DNA of 49,094 bases from an uncultured Rhodanobacteraceae bacterium (GCA_937928755.1 CALEZI010000043.1:1-49094); one strand, 5' to 3'. Counted from the stretch's first letter, positions 24,729 through 33,135 are shown. The notes: generated from the sequence alone by a model not told the origin. Numbers and translations: made by a program.

Positions 24729-25898
24729 CTAGAAGCGAACGTTCCAGCTGGCCTCGAACTCGAGGTGTTCGGAGTCCGTCGGGTCTACGTTGCGCACGTA
24801 GGCCGAGCCGAGTACGTACTCGGCGCCGGCGTAACTCGCCATCAGGCGCAGATCACCCAACGCACCAAACGAACGACCGAGACCCACTGACCAGTTGGAA
24901 TCGCTCTGGATGCCATCGATGGCCTGCTGCAGGAGATCCGCCGTGGGCATGGGCTGCAGGCTGGTGCTGTAACGCACCGACCATTGCCACGTCGGCCCGC
25001 TCCCGCGCAACGCCGCTGAATACACCGTCAGGTCGCGCCAGGCGAAGGTCGGGCTGCTGCTGTCGCCGAGCAGCGCTAGGAAGCGATTCGGCAGCGCGTA
25101 ACTGGAGACGCTGTTGATATCACTGTACCTCACCCGCTCGGCACCGAGTACGAGCATGGTTTCCGGCGCCACCAGTGCGGTAATGCCGAGAACTGCAGTC
25201 GCAGGAATGTCGAGATCGCCGGGCTCGGAATAAACGCCGCGATAAGCCTTGTACGCATTCATGTCGACGCGCGAACGCAGGCCCAGGTTCCAGCCCATGC
25301 TGCCGCCCATCGGAGCACCAACGGCAAACGCCAGACCGGTGCCACGCGATTCCTCGAACGATGCCACCGCGCCGGGCAACTGGCTGTCGGGTGCATCGAC
25401 CAGCGGCATCAAACTGCCGCTGGCGAACCGCTGGTCGGCGAACACCGCATCAGCGCTGACACCAAGTCCACTGTCGGATTCCACGAACAGACCCGAGGTG
25501 ATCAGCCGACGCTCAAGTCCACCATCGTCCAGCACACTGGCCGAAGAAACCTCGTCGAACTGCGTTCGCGACGACGACTTTTCGGTCAGCCGCGCGGCAC
25601 GCGCACCCAACGACCAATCGCGACCTGCAAACAAGGGAATCACCATGAATTCGCCGAGCGCCCTGCTCAGCGGATTGAGCGACGGCGCCTCGATCAGCGT
25701 ATCAACGTCGACCCAACTGAAATTGGGTGCCAACCGCTGCGCGGCAGCAACCCGCAACGGACCCCGCAGCACGGCCATGGGCGTGTCGGAATCCCCCGAA
25801 ATGCCTTCTAATGGCAGTTGGGCGTAGCTAAAAGAAGGGACGGCGAGAATCAAGCTCGCCGTCCCTATCAAAGTTTGCAAACGTGCTCTCGCCTGCAT
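24729..25898 (-). CDS. Putative outer membrane beta-barrel protein
   Basis: I do not recognise a specific family. The 389-residue protein starts with a signal peptide (MQARARLQTLIGTASLILAV..., cleavage after FSYA). It shows alternating hydrophobic/polar strands rich in aromatic residues, e.g. WQWSVRYSTSLQPM and GDLRLMASYAGAEYVLG. It ends in a C-terminal phenylalanine (WNVRF), the signature read by the BAM complex. A transport or adhesion role cannot be decided. The ATG at 25898 has GAGGG very close upstream. Codons 11-21 contain a strong hairpin. It is divergent from thiD. Confidence 0.75.
   Translation of the reverse strand: MQARARLQTLIGTASLILAVPSFSYAQLPLEGISGDSDTPMAVLRGPLRVAAAQRLAPNFSWVDVDTLIEAPSLNPLSRALGEFMVIPLFAGRDWSLGARAARLTEKSSSRTQFDEVSSASVLDDGGLERRLITSGLFVESDSGLGVSADAVFADQRFASGSLMPLVDAPDSQLPGAVASFEESRGTGLAFAVGAPMGGSMGWNLGLRSRVDMNAYKAYRGVYSEPGDLDIPATAVLGITALVAPETMLVLGAERVRYSDINSVSSYALPNRFLALLGDSSSPTFAWRDLTVYSAALRGSGPTWQWSVRYSTSLQPMPTADLLQQAIDGIQSDSNWSVGLGRSFGALGDLRLMASYAGAEYVLGSAYVRNVDPTDSEHLEFEASWNVRF
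25836..25866 (-). promoter_or_regulatory. 12-bp perfect hairpin within the signal-peptide codons
   Basis: AGGGACGGCGAG and its exact complement CTCGCCGTCCCT surround a 7-base loop. In the mRNA the stem is followed by TCTTTTAGC. It looks like an attenuator or terminator inside the coding sequence of the outer membrane protein. Confidence 0.6.
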
Positions 25899-26029
25899 GC
25901 CCTCAAGCCCCGCTAGAAGAGAAGGAGTGTTGCTTCTAGCCGACGCCAGAATCGCAAAAAAACAACAGCGCGTCAAGTACGCAACACTACAAAGTTTATG
26001 TCTCATTTCCGCAACAAGGCGACTTCGAC

Positions 26030-26845
26030 ATGAGCAGACCTGTGCCACCCAGAGCTTTCGCACTGACTATCGCAGGCTCGGATTCCGGCGGCGGCGCCGG
26101 CATCCAGGCTGACCTGCGCAGTTTCGCCAGCCAGGGCGTTTTTGGGCTCACGGCGATCACGGCCATCACGGCTCAGAATTCGAGCGCAGTGAATGCGGTA
26201 AAGGTACTGTCGACGCGCATGGTGCGCGCACAGATCGATGCGGTTGTCGGCGATTTCCCGGTGGCCGCCGTAAAGACCGGCATGTTGGCAAGCGCCGCGA
26301 TCGTTCGCCTGGTGGCGGCATATGCAGCGAGCACCCCGCATCTGCCATGGGTGATCGATCCGGTGATGATCGCATCGTCCGGCGCCACCCTTCTCGCCGC
26401 CGACGCGCAACATGGCGTACGCGAGCTGCTGTTGCCGCGTGCCTGCGTGCTGACCCCGAACGTACCGGAAGCCGAGTCGTTGCTCGGGCGCCCGCTGCGG
26501 CAGCAACGCCAGCTCGAGCGCGCCGCCGAAGACCTGCGCGCTCTCGGGCCGCAAGCGGTGCTGCTGAAAGGCGGCCACATGCAGGGGCGCGAGGTCATCG
26601 ACGTGTATTGCGATGCCGATGGCATCACTCTGTACCGCGCACCGCGGCGCCAGCTCAATGGCCATGGCACTGGTTGCACGCTGGCGTCACTGGTTGCCGC
26701 CCGACTGGCGCTAGGCGAGCCGCCCGCTTTGGCCGTGGCCAGCGCCGTCGCGGCTTTCCGGATCGCACTTGAGCACGGGGCAACCGTGGGTGGCGCCAAA
26801 GTCTGGGTACCTTATCCGCTCGGTCCAAAAGCCCTGGTCGGATAG
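26030..26845 (+). CDS. thiD: Hydroxymethylpyrimidine/phosphomethylpyrimidine kinase
   Basis: Two successive phosphorylations of the thiamine pyrimidine. The 271-residue protein has ALTIAGSDSGGGAGIQADLRSF at the start, TAITAITAQNS, VVGDFPVAAVKTGML, VIDPVMIASSG, LTPNVPEAESLLG, LLKGGH and the ribokinase-fold anion hole LNGHGTGCTLASLVA. The ATG at 26030 is used. No TPP riboswitch is seen upstream and no other thi gene is adjacent. Confidence 0.95.
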   Translation: MSRPVPPRAFALTIAGSDSGGGAGIQADLRSFASQGVFGLTAITAITAQNSSAVNAVKVLSTRMVRAQIDAVVGDFPVAAVKTGMLASAAIVRLVAAYAASTPHLPWVIDPVMIASSGATLLAADAQHGVRELLLPRACVLTPNVPEAESLLGRPLRQQRQLERAAEDLRALGPQAVLLKGGHMQGREVIDVYCDADGITLYRAPRRQLNGHGTGCTLASLVAARLALGEPPALAVASAVAAFRIALEHGATVGGAKVWVPYPLGPKALVG

Positions 26846-26949
26846 GAAGCAATGCGTCGCGACCATCAGCCCCGCGCGTCACCGGTCGCGAACTGCACGC
26901 CGCTCCGCCCGATTCCCGCAAGCGCGCCGACGTGGCAAATCGAATCGAC

Positions 26950-27960
26950 CTACAGTCGCGCAATCAGGGCGTCGGCAAACGCTTCGGTTCCGGCACTGCC
27001 ACCGAGATCGCCGGTCAGCCGATCGTTGGCGCCCAGCGTCGCGCGGATGGCGCCGCGCAAGCGCTGCGCCGCATCCGCCAGTCCCAGATGATCGAGCATC
27101 ATCGCTGCCGCCAGCAGCAGCGCAGTCGGGTTGGCAATGCCTTTGCCGGCAATGTCCGGTGCGGAACCATGCACCGCCTCGAAGATCGCGGCATCGGTGC
27201 CGATGTTGGCGCCCGGCGCCATGCCCAGCCCGCCGACCAGCCCGGCGCACAGATCCGACAGAATGTCGCCAAACAGATTGGTGGTGACGATCACATCGAA
27301 CTGATGCGGATTCATCACCAGTTGCATGCACGCGTTGTCGACGATCATTTCGTTGACGACGATGTCCGGATACTCGGCCCCCACGGCTTTCGCGGTGCGC
27401 AGGAACAGCCCCGACGTCGTCTTCAGGATGTTCGCCTTGTGCACGATGGTGACCCGGCGACGACCCGTACGCTTGGCCAGGTCGAAGGCATAACGCGCAA
27501 TCCTTTCCGAACCTCGCCGGGTGACCTGGATCATCGATTGCGCCATTTCGCCATCGGATGACAAGGTCTGGCCCTCGCTGCGATAAGCGCCTTCGGTGTT
27601 TTCGCGCACGGTCAGGAGATCGATATCCGCGTAGCGCGATCGCGTGTTCGGGAACGACAGCGCCGGGCGGACGTTGGCATACAAATCGAAGCGCCGGCGC
27701 AATTCCACATTCAGCGACGAGAACCCGTCGCCGACCGGCGTGGTCAATGGCCCCTTCAGCGCCACGCGCGTGCGCGCGATCGACTCCAGCGTCGATGCCG
27801 GCAACAGCGTGCCCTGCTGTTCCAGTGCCTGCAGCCCGGCACTGGCGAATTCGAACGCCAAGCCGCAATCGAGCGCCTGCAGCACGCGCAGGCTGGCGTC
27901 GGTGATTTCCGGTCCGATCCCATCGCCGCGGATGACCGTGATCGTCTTGTTCATCATCAT
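26950..27960 (-). CDS. Isocitrate/isopropylmalate dehydrogenase family, probably NAD-dependent isocitrate dehydrogenase
   Basis: A beta-decarboxylating dehydrogenase of 336 residues. Motifs are ITVIRGDGIGPEI at the start, GFSSLNVELRRRFDLYANVRP, LLTVRENTEGAYRSEGQ, VHKANILKTTSGLFL, NLFGDILSDLCAGLVGGLG and EAVHGSAPDIAGKGIANPTA. The RENTEGAY and LNVELRR patterns and the short length favour NAD-isocitrate dehydrogenase over LeuB, which normally sits with leuCD. Homoisocitrate dehydrogenase is not excluded. Three tandem ATG codons (27952-27960) make the exact start uncertain by two codons. It is convergent with thiD. Confidence 0.85.
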   Translation of the reverse strand: MMMNKTITVIRGDGIGPEITDASLRVLQALDCGLAFEFASAGLQALEQQGTLLPASTLESIARTRVALKGPLTTPVGDGFSSLNVELRRRFDLYANVRPALSFPNTRSRYADIDLLTVRENTEGAYRSEGQTLSSDGEMAQSMIQVTRRGSERIARYAFDLAKRTGRRRVTIVHKANILKTTSGLFLRTAKAVGAEYPDIVVNEMIVDNACMQLVMNPHQFDVIVTTNLFGDILSDLCAGLVGGLGMAPGANIGTDAAIFEAVHGSAPDIAGKGIANPTALLLAAAMMLDHLGLADAAQRLRGAIRATLGANDRLTGDLGGSAGTEAFADALIARL

Positions 27961-28081
27961 GATGATATGTGACTTCCTTGGAGACCGGTGCAGCGCGTAA
28001 ACTAGTCGTCAGGCCACGTCGGGGCAACTCGCCAAAGGTCTGGCATTGGCATGCCATTCAGCGCCACACGAGGAGATCCAG

Positions 28082-29176
28082 ATGTTCAAGCTCAGGTGGT
28101 TGATGCTGGCTTTGCTGCTACCGGCAACGTTGTCGGCGCAGGTGCCGCTGCACCGCATCGAGGCGATCCCCGCCAACCCGGCGCCGGGCAGCGCATTTCA
28201 GTTGCGCGTGATCGGCAACTGGCCCAACACCTGCGCGCCGGAATTGCTGCCGGTGGTCATCGACGGGGTCAACATCGACCTCTCGGTACGCCAGATCGAT
28301 GCCATCTGCGGCGACGCCATCACCCCCTATTCGGTCACTTTCGATCCGGGCAGCGCACTCGGCGGCGGGGCGCTCGGTGCCGGCAATTACCGCGTGCGGT
28401 TCGCCATCAAGGATGCCACAGGCACCCCAACGCTGCTCGCGTTCCGGGTGGTCGACGTGGCACCGGCGAATGCACGCCGGGTGCAACCGGAGCCGGGTTT
28501 CTGGGCACCCGATCTCGCCGGCGAGTTCCTCACTCCGAATGGCGGCATCGGCATGATGATCGAACGCCAGGGCTCGATACTGGCGATGACCACCAATGCG
28601 TATGCGCCGGGCGGACAGCCGGCGTGGTATCTGAGTGCGGGATCGTTGGCACGCGCCAGCTTCCGCGCCGACTTGCTGCGATCGATTGGCGGGCAACCGC
28701 TGTGGATGACATCGCGCGGACCGCAATCGGTGGAGCCCGCGGGCACCATCGAAGTCGAGTTCGCTTCCGATGCCAGTGCAGTCGTCTGGTTCACGCGCGC
28801 CAGCGGCGACGGCATTTTCGACCCGCTCGACCTGATGCCGATCTCGATGCGACGCCTCAACTTCGCGCTCGCCAACGACGGCGAGTCGCTGTCCGGCAGC
28901 TGGCTGCTGAGCGCAAGCAACGGCGCGTTGTCGACGCGCATCGAACTCAGTTACCGCGCCGAGCTGAGCAGCCCCGGCGAGGCCGTGCTGGTCGATGCCG
29001 CTCAAGGCTACGAGTTGCGCTGCCTGATCGATCCCCAGCGCCGCGATGGTCCGCCAAGCAGTTGTCGTCTGTTCTTGCGCGGCAGCGAGATCGCACGATT
29101 CACCAACAATGGGCTGACGCGACTGACCGGCGGTCGCGACGGTGGCGAAGTCGTCCTGCTGCGCGTGGGTGAGTGA
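28082..29176 (+). CDS. Secreted protein of unknown function
   Basis: No family is recognised. The 364-residue protein has a strong AGGAG before the ATG at 28082 and a signal peptide (MFKLRWLMLALLLPATLSA, then QV). An N-terminal beta-rich domain (about 20-140) has two cysteines (Cys51, Cys76) that may pair. A middle region from PGFWAPDLAGEFLTPNGGIG carries many aromatic-glycine strands (QPAWYLSAGSL), and a C-terminal part holds CLIDPQRRDGPPSSC. It resembles the secreted, domain-repeat unknown proteins common in Lysobacterales. It is probably periplasmic or extracellular. Confidence 0.75.
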   Translation: MFKLRWLMLALLLPATLSAQVPLHRIEAIPANPAPGSAFQLRVIGNWPNTCAPELLPVVIDGVNIDLSVRQIDAICGDAITPYSVTFDPGSALGGGALGAGNYRVRFAIKDATGTPTLLAFRVVDVAPANARRVQPEPGFWAPDLAGEFLTPNGGIGMMIERQGSILAMTTNAYAPGGQPAWYLSAGSLARASFRADLLRSIGGQPLWMTSRGPQSVEPAGTIEVEFASDASAVVWFTRASGDGIFDPLDLMPISMRRLNFALANDGESLSGSWLLSASNGALSTRIELSYRAELSSPGEAVLVDAAQGYELRCLIDPQRRDGPPSSCRLFLRGSEIARFTNNGLTRLTGGRDGGEVVLLRVGE

Positions 29177-29183
29177 GCGACCC

Positions 29184-29209
29184 GCGGTCGCCGTCGCAAT
29201 GGCGACCGC
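29184..29209. terminator. Perfect 9-bp hairpin between convergent genes
   Basis: GCGGTCGCC (29184-29192) and GGCGACCGC (29201-29209) enclose an 8-base loop in the 51-bp gap between two convergent genes. There is no T run, so it would need Rho or act only as an mRNA end protector. Confidence 0.45.
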
Positions 29210-29227
29210 CGAGTTCCGAACAACGGG

Positions 29228-29611
29228 CTAAACCGCTGGCGCTGCCGGCGCAGGTTCTGCGGCCTCGGCGGCGGCCAACTGGTCGAGGAAATCGACCGCC
29301 CGCCGCAGGTGAGGGATGACGATGGAGCCGCCGACCACCAACCCCACGCTCATCGCCTCGTAGATCTCGTCGAAGCTGAGCCCGGCGTTTCGACATTGCG
29401 CCAGGTGGTAGGAGATGCAGTCGTCGCAGCGCAGTACCAACGAGGCGACCAGCCCGAGCATTTCCTTGGTACGCACGTCGAGATGCCCACCCTCGCCATA
29501 ACATTGGCGATCGAGCGCGAAAAAGCGCTTGGTCAGCTGATTGTCGATGCCGAGGATGCGCTCGTTCATGCGCTGCCGGTAGGAGACGAACTGCTGCACG
29601 CGATCGCTCAT
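29228..29611 (-). CDS. Carboxymuconolactone decarboxylase / AhpD-like protein
   Basis: A 127-residue all-helical protein of the AhpD-like fold with the redox motif LRCDDCISYH (Cys62, Cys65, His69), as in alkylhydroperoxidases that reduce peroxides through a CxxC. Its start overlaps the stop of the glutaredoxin gene, so the pair probably forms a small thiol-redox operon. An Ala/Pro-rich tail (AEPAPAAPAV) ends the protein. The substrate is unknown. Confidence 0.88.
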   Translation of the reverse strand: MSDRVQQFVSYRQRMNERILGIDNQLTKRFFALDRQCYGEGGHLDVRTKEMLGLVASLVLRCDDCISYHLAQCRNAGLSFDEIYEAMSVGLVVGGSIVIPHLRRAVDFLDQLAAAEAAEPAPAAPAV

Positions 29612-29874
29612 GACGACGCTCCGGCCAGCAGCGGATCAAGTTTGCCGGCGCGATCCAGCGCCACCATGTCATCGTGCCCGCCGACATGCTGGCCGTTGAT
29701 GAAGATCTGCGGCACCGTGCGCCGCCGTGTGCGCGCGATCATCTCGTCGCGCCGATCCGGCGCGAGATCGACACGCACCTCTTCGATGTCAGTGAATCCC
29801 TTGCGCGCCAGCAGGCCTTTGGCAGCCACGCAGTAGCCGCAATGGGCGGTAGTGTAGATCTGGATCGTGGGCAT
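29608..29874 (-). CDS. grxC: Glutaredoxin 3 (GrxC type)
   Basis: An 88-residue glutathione-dependent disulfide reductase. It has the active site CGYC (Cys12, Cys15) after the TTAHCGYC strand, the cis-proline motif TVPQIFINGQHVGGHDD and the usual length. It starts at ATG 29874 and is coupled to the downstream AhpD-like gene by a 4-bp overlap. Confidence 0.93.
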   Translation of the reverse strand: MPTIQIYTTAHCGYCVAAKGLLARKGFTDIEEVRVDLAPDRRDEMIARTRRRTVPQIFINGQHVGGHDDMVALDRAGKLDPLLAGASS

Positions 29875-29876
29875 CG

Positions 29877-29966
29877 GTTGGTGTTCCGCGTGTTGGTGTT
29901 GGTGGTTGATTCTTTGTTGGCAGCAGGATCAGGGGCCGCGCACTTCGCTGCCAGCAACCAGCAACC
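29877..29966. repeat. Inverted repeat with TGTTGG/CCAGCAACC arms
   Basis: GTTGGTGTT...TTGTTGGCAGC on the left is mirrored by GCTGCCAGCAACCAGCAACC on the right. It is related to the element between panB and panC. The 296-bp region up to tusE holds this and the following repeat and no gene. Confidence 0.75.
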
Positions 29967-30000
29967 TGCTCACCCAACATGACGCAAGATCTGAAAGAGA

Positions 30001-30110
30001 AGCCTTTTCCGCAAAGGACGCAAAGGAAAGCAAAGCCAGCAGAACATCAACACCTTGATTCTTGGCTCTCTTTGCGTCCTTTGCGTCCTTTGCGGACAAA
30101 AAAGGCCTTC
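30001..30110. repeat. Inverted repeat with GACGCAAAG/CTTTGCGTC arms
   Basis: CCGCAAAGGACGCAAAGGAA on the left and TTTGCGTCCTTTGCGTCCTT on the right are complementary arms, with AAGCC/GGCCTT at the outside. Degenerate relatives lie at 35284-35325 and 39158-39270. Confidence 0.85.
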
Positions 30111-30170
30111 CGCATGGTCGCCGCCAGTTTGATGCGCAAACAAGCGCACCGACAGGGGCGACCGTGACTC

Positions 30171-30491
30171 TCACAGACAACTCTCAGGTTTGGGCAATCC
30201 GGCAATTTTGCAAGCCTGTTTCGCCGGCCCATCCGGAAACAACTGGTAGAGGCGTCGACTGCTGGCCTTCGGTTCGCCCAGCAGCGGCGCCATTACCTTG
30301 ACCAATACGCGCATCGGCGGGCTCAACTGATAGCGCTGGTGGTAGTCGCGCAGGAACTCGATGACCTGCCAATGGGCATCGCTCAATTCGATGCCCTCGC
30401 CCTGCGCCACGCGTTCGGCGAAACTGCGGTCCCACAGCGTGCTGTCGAGCAGGTACCCGGCGGCGTCGCAGGGAGCTTCCGCGGCGGACAT
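30171..30491 (-). CDS. tusE: TusE/DsrC-family sulfur carrier with two C-terminal cysteines
   Basis: TusE hands persulfide sulfur to MnmA for 2-thiouridine in tRNA. The 106-residue protein ends in the family tail GPAKQACKIAGLPKPESCL: the penultimate Cys105 (the active cysteine) and an additional Cys94, eleven residues before it. E. coli TusE has threonine at the second position, whereas the two-cysteine form is the hallmark of DsrC from sulfur metabolisers. It lies at the end of the tusDCB operon, two bases after the tusB stop. No dsrAB is in the window. Confidence 0.9.
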   Translation of the reverse strand: MSAAEAPCDAAGYLLDSTLWDRSFAERVAQGEGIELSDAHWQVIEFLRDYHQRYQLSPPMRVLVKVMAPLLGEPKASSRRLYQLFPDGPAKQACKIAGLPKPESCL

Positions 30492-30493
30492 GC

Positions 30494-30802
30494 TCAGGTC
30501 CACTCCAGCAGTACGCCATGAGCGGCAATGAGGTCCAGCCAGTGCAACTCGTCGACGACCTCGATGACGTTCGGCAATGCCGCAGCGTCGATCCGCTCTG
30601 GCGTCGGCAGCAACCAACGTACTGCGCGGCGCTCGCCCAGCAAACCCCAGATCGCCGCGCCAGCGGATGCGGGCCGCGCCTCCTGGAGCTCGCGCGCCGC
30701 GCGGTCGAGCAGCACGACAATGTCGCCGTCGACGAGCGCATCCGCGATCGCCGCCCAGGTGGAAGCGTCGTCCAGCGCGGTCGACACATGCTGCAGCGTC
30801 AT
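30494..30802 (-). CDS. tusB: TusB/DsrH-family sulfur relay protein
   Basis: A 102-residue subunit of the hexameric TusBCD complex. Recognition rests on position and on the fold (ADALVDGDIVVLLDRAARE and the VVDELHWLDLIAAHGVLLEW tail, like the HSSQMAW end of E. coli TusB). The sequence contains no cysteine, consistent with TusB not being the active subunit. The ATG at 30802 follows tusC by one base. Confidence 0.8.
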   Translation of the reverse strand: MTLQHVSTALDDASTWAAIADALVDGDIVVLLDRAARELQEARPASAGAAIWGLLGERRAVRWLLPTPERIDAAALPNVIEVVDELHWLDLIAAHGVLLEWT

Positions 30803-30803
30803 C

Positions 30804-31145
30804 TCACCAGCCCTGCAGTGGCGCGCGGCGCAGCCACGTACGCCATTCGTCCGCATCCAGCCAGCGTACCACCAGCGCCGCCCGCTCGCTGTCGAATCTC
30901 CTCCTGCAGTCCTCCGGGGCACTGATGCTGTCGACGCCGAGCAGGGCCAGACTGGCCCAGACCCGGGTTCCGGCCGGAACCTCGGCATCGACGGCAAGCG
31001 GCATGATCAGTTCCAGGCCGTCGCCGGCAAATCCCAGCTCCAGCGGCACGTCCAGTGCTGCCGCAGCCTGCGCCAACTCGAAGCCCTCGCGCCAGGTCGC
31101 CGCGGCAGGCGCCCGGGTAAACAACATTCGCAACGGGGCGTTCAT
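30804..31145 (-). CDS. tusC: TusC/DsrF-family sulfur relay protein
   Basis: A 113-residue subunit of TusBCD with the DsrE/F fold. The segment TWREGFELAQAAAALDVPLELGFAGDGL corresponds to the first helix and strand. It is quite divergent from E. coli TusC and is identified mainly by its place between tusD and tusB. Its ATG overlaps the tusD stop (ATGA). Confidence 0.78.
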   Translation of the reverse strand: MNAPLRMLFTRAPAAATWREGFELAQAAAALDVPLELGFAGDGLELIMPLAVDAEVPAGTRVWASLALLGVDSISAPEDCRRRFDSERAALVVRWLDADEWRTWLRRAPLQGW

Positions 31146-31501
31146 GTGTCGGCGCTGCCCAGGCGCAGCACCCGGTCGCTGCGCTCGTGAGCCAGCAACC
31201 AATCGGCCAGCCCGCCGAGACGGAACGGTGGCGCCAGCTCAGCGGGGGCGAGCATGTCGATCCGCGCCAACGCGGTGCGGCAGACCACGCAGTCGAGGCC
31301 GCTGGCGGCAGCGAGTTCCGACCAGCGTCCGAGATCGACCGGGTCGGCGTGTCGGTTCAGAGCCGCATAAGCGCCTTTGTGGTACAAAAAGAGGGTATCC
31401 AGAACATGGCCTGCGGACTGTGCCGCCTGCAGCATCCGCAACGCGACCCGAGGCGCGCTGGAACCCGCCGGGCTACCCAGCAGCATCATGGACAAACGCA
31501 T
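31142..31501 (-). CDS. tusD: TusD/DsrE-family sulfurtransferase subunit
   Basis: The catalytic subunit of TusBCD, which accepts sulfur from TusA and passes it to TusE. The 119-residue protein opens with MRLSMMLLGSPAG and contains DTLFLYHKGAYAAL. The motif DCVVCRTALARI offers Cys71 and Cys74 as the active position. The ATG at 31501 aligns with homologues, so the promoter must lie inside the divergent bepA gene. It is first of four tightly packed genes. Confidence 0.85.
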   Translation of the reverse strand: MRLSMMLLGSPAGSSAPRVALRMLQAAQSAGHVLDTLFLYHKGAYAALNRHADPVDLGRWSELAAASGLDCVVCRTALARIDMLAPAELAPPFRLGGLADWLLAHERSDRVLRLGSADT

Positions 31502-33017
31502 GACCAGCCCGAGCAATGAGGTGAATCCGAAAACTACACGCGCAGCCCGCCAATGGCGATGGCTGGCGGCGGTTGCGTTCGCGCTGGTGGCCAATGCCAC
31601 GTCGGCCATCGGCGCAGATGGATTGCCGGACCTCGGCGATTCATCGGCGCGCATGCTGTCGACCGATCAGGAGCGCGAGTATTCCGAAGGCCTGCTGCGC
31701 CAACTGCGCAATTACGACCTCAGCATCGATGATCCGGAACTGGTCGAATACCTGGAAACGCTGGCCTACCGGCTGGTGCAGGGCAGCGGCCGCAGCGACA
31801 CCCGGTTCCATTTCGAATTGATCGACGTGCCGGTGGTCAACGCCTTCGCCTCCCCAGGCGGCATGGTCGTGGTGTTCTCGCAGTTGATGTTGCATGCCGA
31901 AAACGAGAGCGAGCTGGCTGGCGTGCTGGCACACGAGATCGCGCATGTCACCCAGCGCCACATCACCCGACGCATGGAAAGTGCGGTGGAGGATGCGTTG
32001 CCGATCCTGCTGGGCTCGATTGCGCTGGCGATCGCCACCCAGGGCCAGGGCGACGGCGCACAGGCCGCATTGGCCAGCGGCATGGCGCTGATGCAGCAGC
32101 GACAGATCAATTTCACCCGCGACAATGAGCACGAGGCCGATCGCGTCGGCATTCAGACGCTGGCCAAGGCCGGCTTCGACCCGATCGGCATGGCCGACTT
32201 CTTCGCGCGCATGGGCAGCCTGCACCGCACGCAGAGCGAGAAGCCGCCCGAGTACCTGCAGACCCATCCGGTCACCACCACCCGGATTGCCGAAGCCAAG
32301 GCGCGCGCCGACAACCTGCGTGCTCCGGACAGCCGGGCGACCAGCCTGGAATTTGCCCTGATGCGCGAACGCCTGCGCGTGCTGACATCGCGCGACCTGC
32401 CGGCGCTGGTGGGCCATTACCAGGACACCAGGCGCGCCGCAAACATCGACCGTCGAGCGCTAGCTTATGGACTGGCACTGGCGCAGACGCGCATCGGCGA
32501 TGCCGGCGAGGCGCGAGAGGCCCTGCTGCAGCTCGCCAGTTCCGATCCGGAACGCCTCAGCTATCAGCTGGCGCTGGCGGAGACCGAGCGCCAGCAACGG
32601 CAATTCGATGCCGCCGACGCCCGTTACCAGCGACTGTTGGCGGAACGCCCCGGGCATCGTGTCGTTTCGATCGCCTACGCGCGCTCGCAGATCGAGCGCA
32701 ACAGCAGCGAGTCAGGGCGTCGCGCAGTCGAAGTGCTGCGCCCGGTGGTCGATCGCAACCGCAGCGATCCTGGCCTGCTGGAGCTTTATGCGCGCGCCAA
32801 CCAGTTGGCGGGTCAGCCGGTGCGCGCGGCAGAAGCATGGGCGCAGGCCTACTTCCTGCGCGGCAAGTTCGAAGACGCGATGCGTCAACTCGAGCAAACC
32901 GCGCTGCGCGAGGATCTGGACTATTACGAACGCGCGCGCATCGACGCCCAGGTGGCCGCGTGGCTGCCCATCGTGCTGCGCGAGCGCCGTCGTGCCGAGG
33001 ACGACGAGCGCTCGTAG
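31500..33017 (+). CDS. bepA: Periplasmic M48 metalloprotease/chaperone with TPRs (BepA-like)
   Basis: BepA degrades stalled outer membrane proteins and helps LptD assembly. From the ATG at 31500 the protein has 505 residues: signal peptide (core WLAAVAFALVANATSA), M48 domain with zinc motif LAHEIAHVTQRH (His145, Glu146, His149) and third ligand in NEHEADRVG, and a C-terminal TPR region (about 320-480). The GTG at 31521 and the ATG at 31488 are alternative starts. The ATG at 31500 shares bases with the tusD start on the other strand, which favours the GTG. The stop codon runs into a GGGCACGA repeat. Confidence 0.88.
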   Translation: MTSPSNEVNPKTTRAARQWRWLAAVAFALVANATSAIGADGLPDLGDSSARMLSTDQEREYSEGLLRQLRNYDLSIDDPELVEYLETLAYRLVQGSGRSDTRFHFELIDVPVVNAFASPGGMVVVFSQLMLHAENESELAGVLAHEIAHVTQRHITRRMESAVEDALPILLGSIALAIATQGQGDGAQAALASGMALMQQRQINFTRDNEHEADRVGIQTLAKAGFDPIGMADFFARMGSLHRTQSEKPPEYLQTHPVTTTRIAEAKARADNLRAPDSRATSLEFALMRERLRVLTSRDLPALVGHYQDTRRAANIDRRALAYGLALAQTRIGDAGEAREALLQLASSDPERLSYQLALAETERQQRQFDAADARYQRLLAERPGHRVVSIAYARSQIERNSSESGRRAVEVLRPVVDRNRSDPGLLELYARANQLAGQPVRAAEAWAQAYFLRGKFEDAMRQLEQTALREDLDYYERARIDAQVAAWLPIVLRERRRAEDDERS

Positions 33018-33120
33018 GGCACGAGGGCACGAGGGCACGTAAACGCAACTCGGAGCGAGCTTGAGATCCCGCTTTCCCTATTTCCCTGTTTCCCTCTTTC
33101 CCACTTCCCCTCGTGCCCTC
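33017..33120. repeat. Inverted repeat with GGGCACGA arms
   Basis: GGGCACGA is repeated almost three times from the last base of the bepA stop. TCGTGCCCTC at 33111-33120 is the opposing arm. The centre contains CTCGGAGCGAGCTT (shared with 16195-16292) and a TTTCCC-rich pyrimidine run. Confidence 0.8.
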
Positions 33121-33135
33121 AATTGACGTCATTTC

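Noticed and set aside
25899..26029. TPP riboswitch upstream of thiD
   Set aside because: The 130-bp divergent gap lacks the conserved thi-box motif CUGAGA and any suitable fold.
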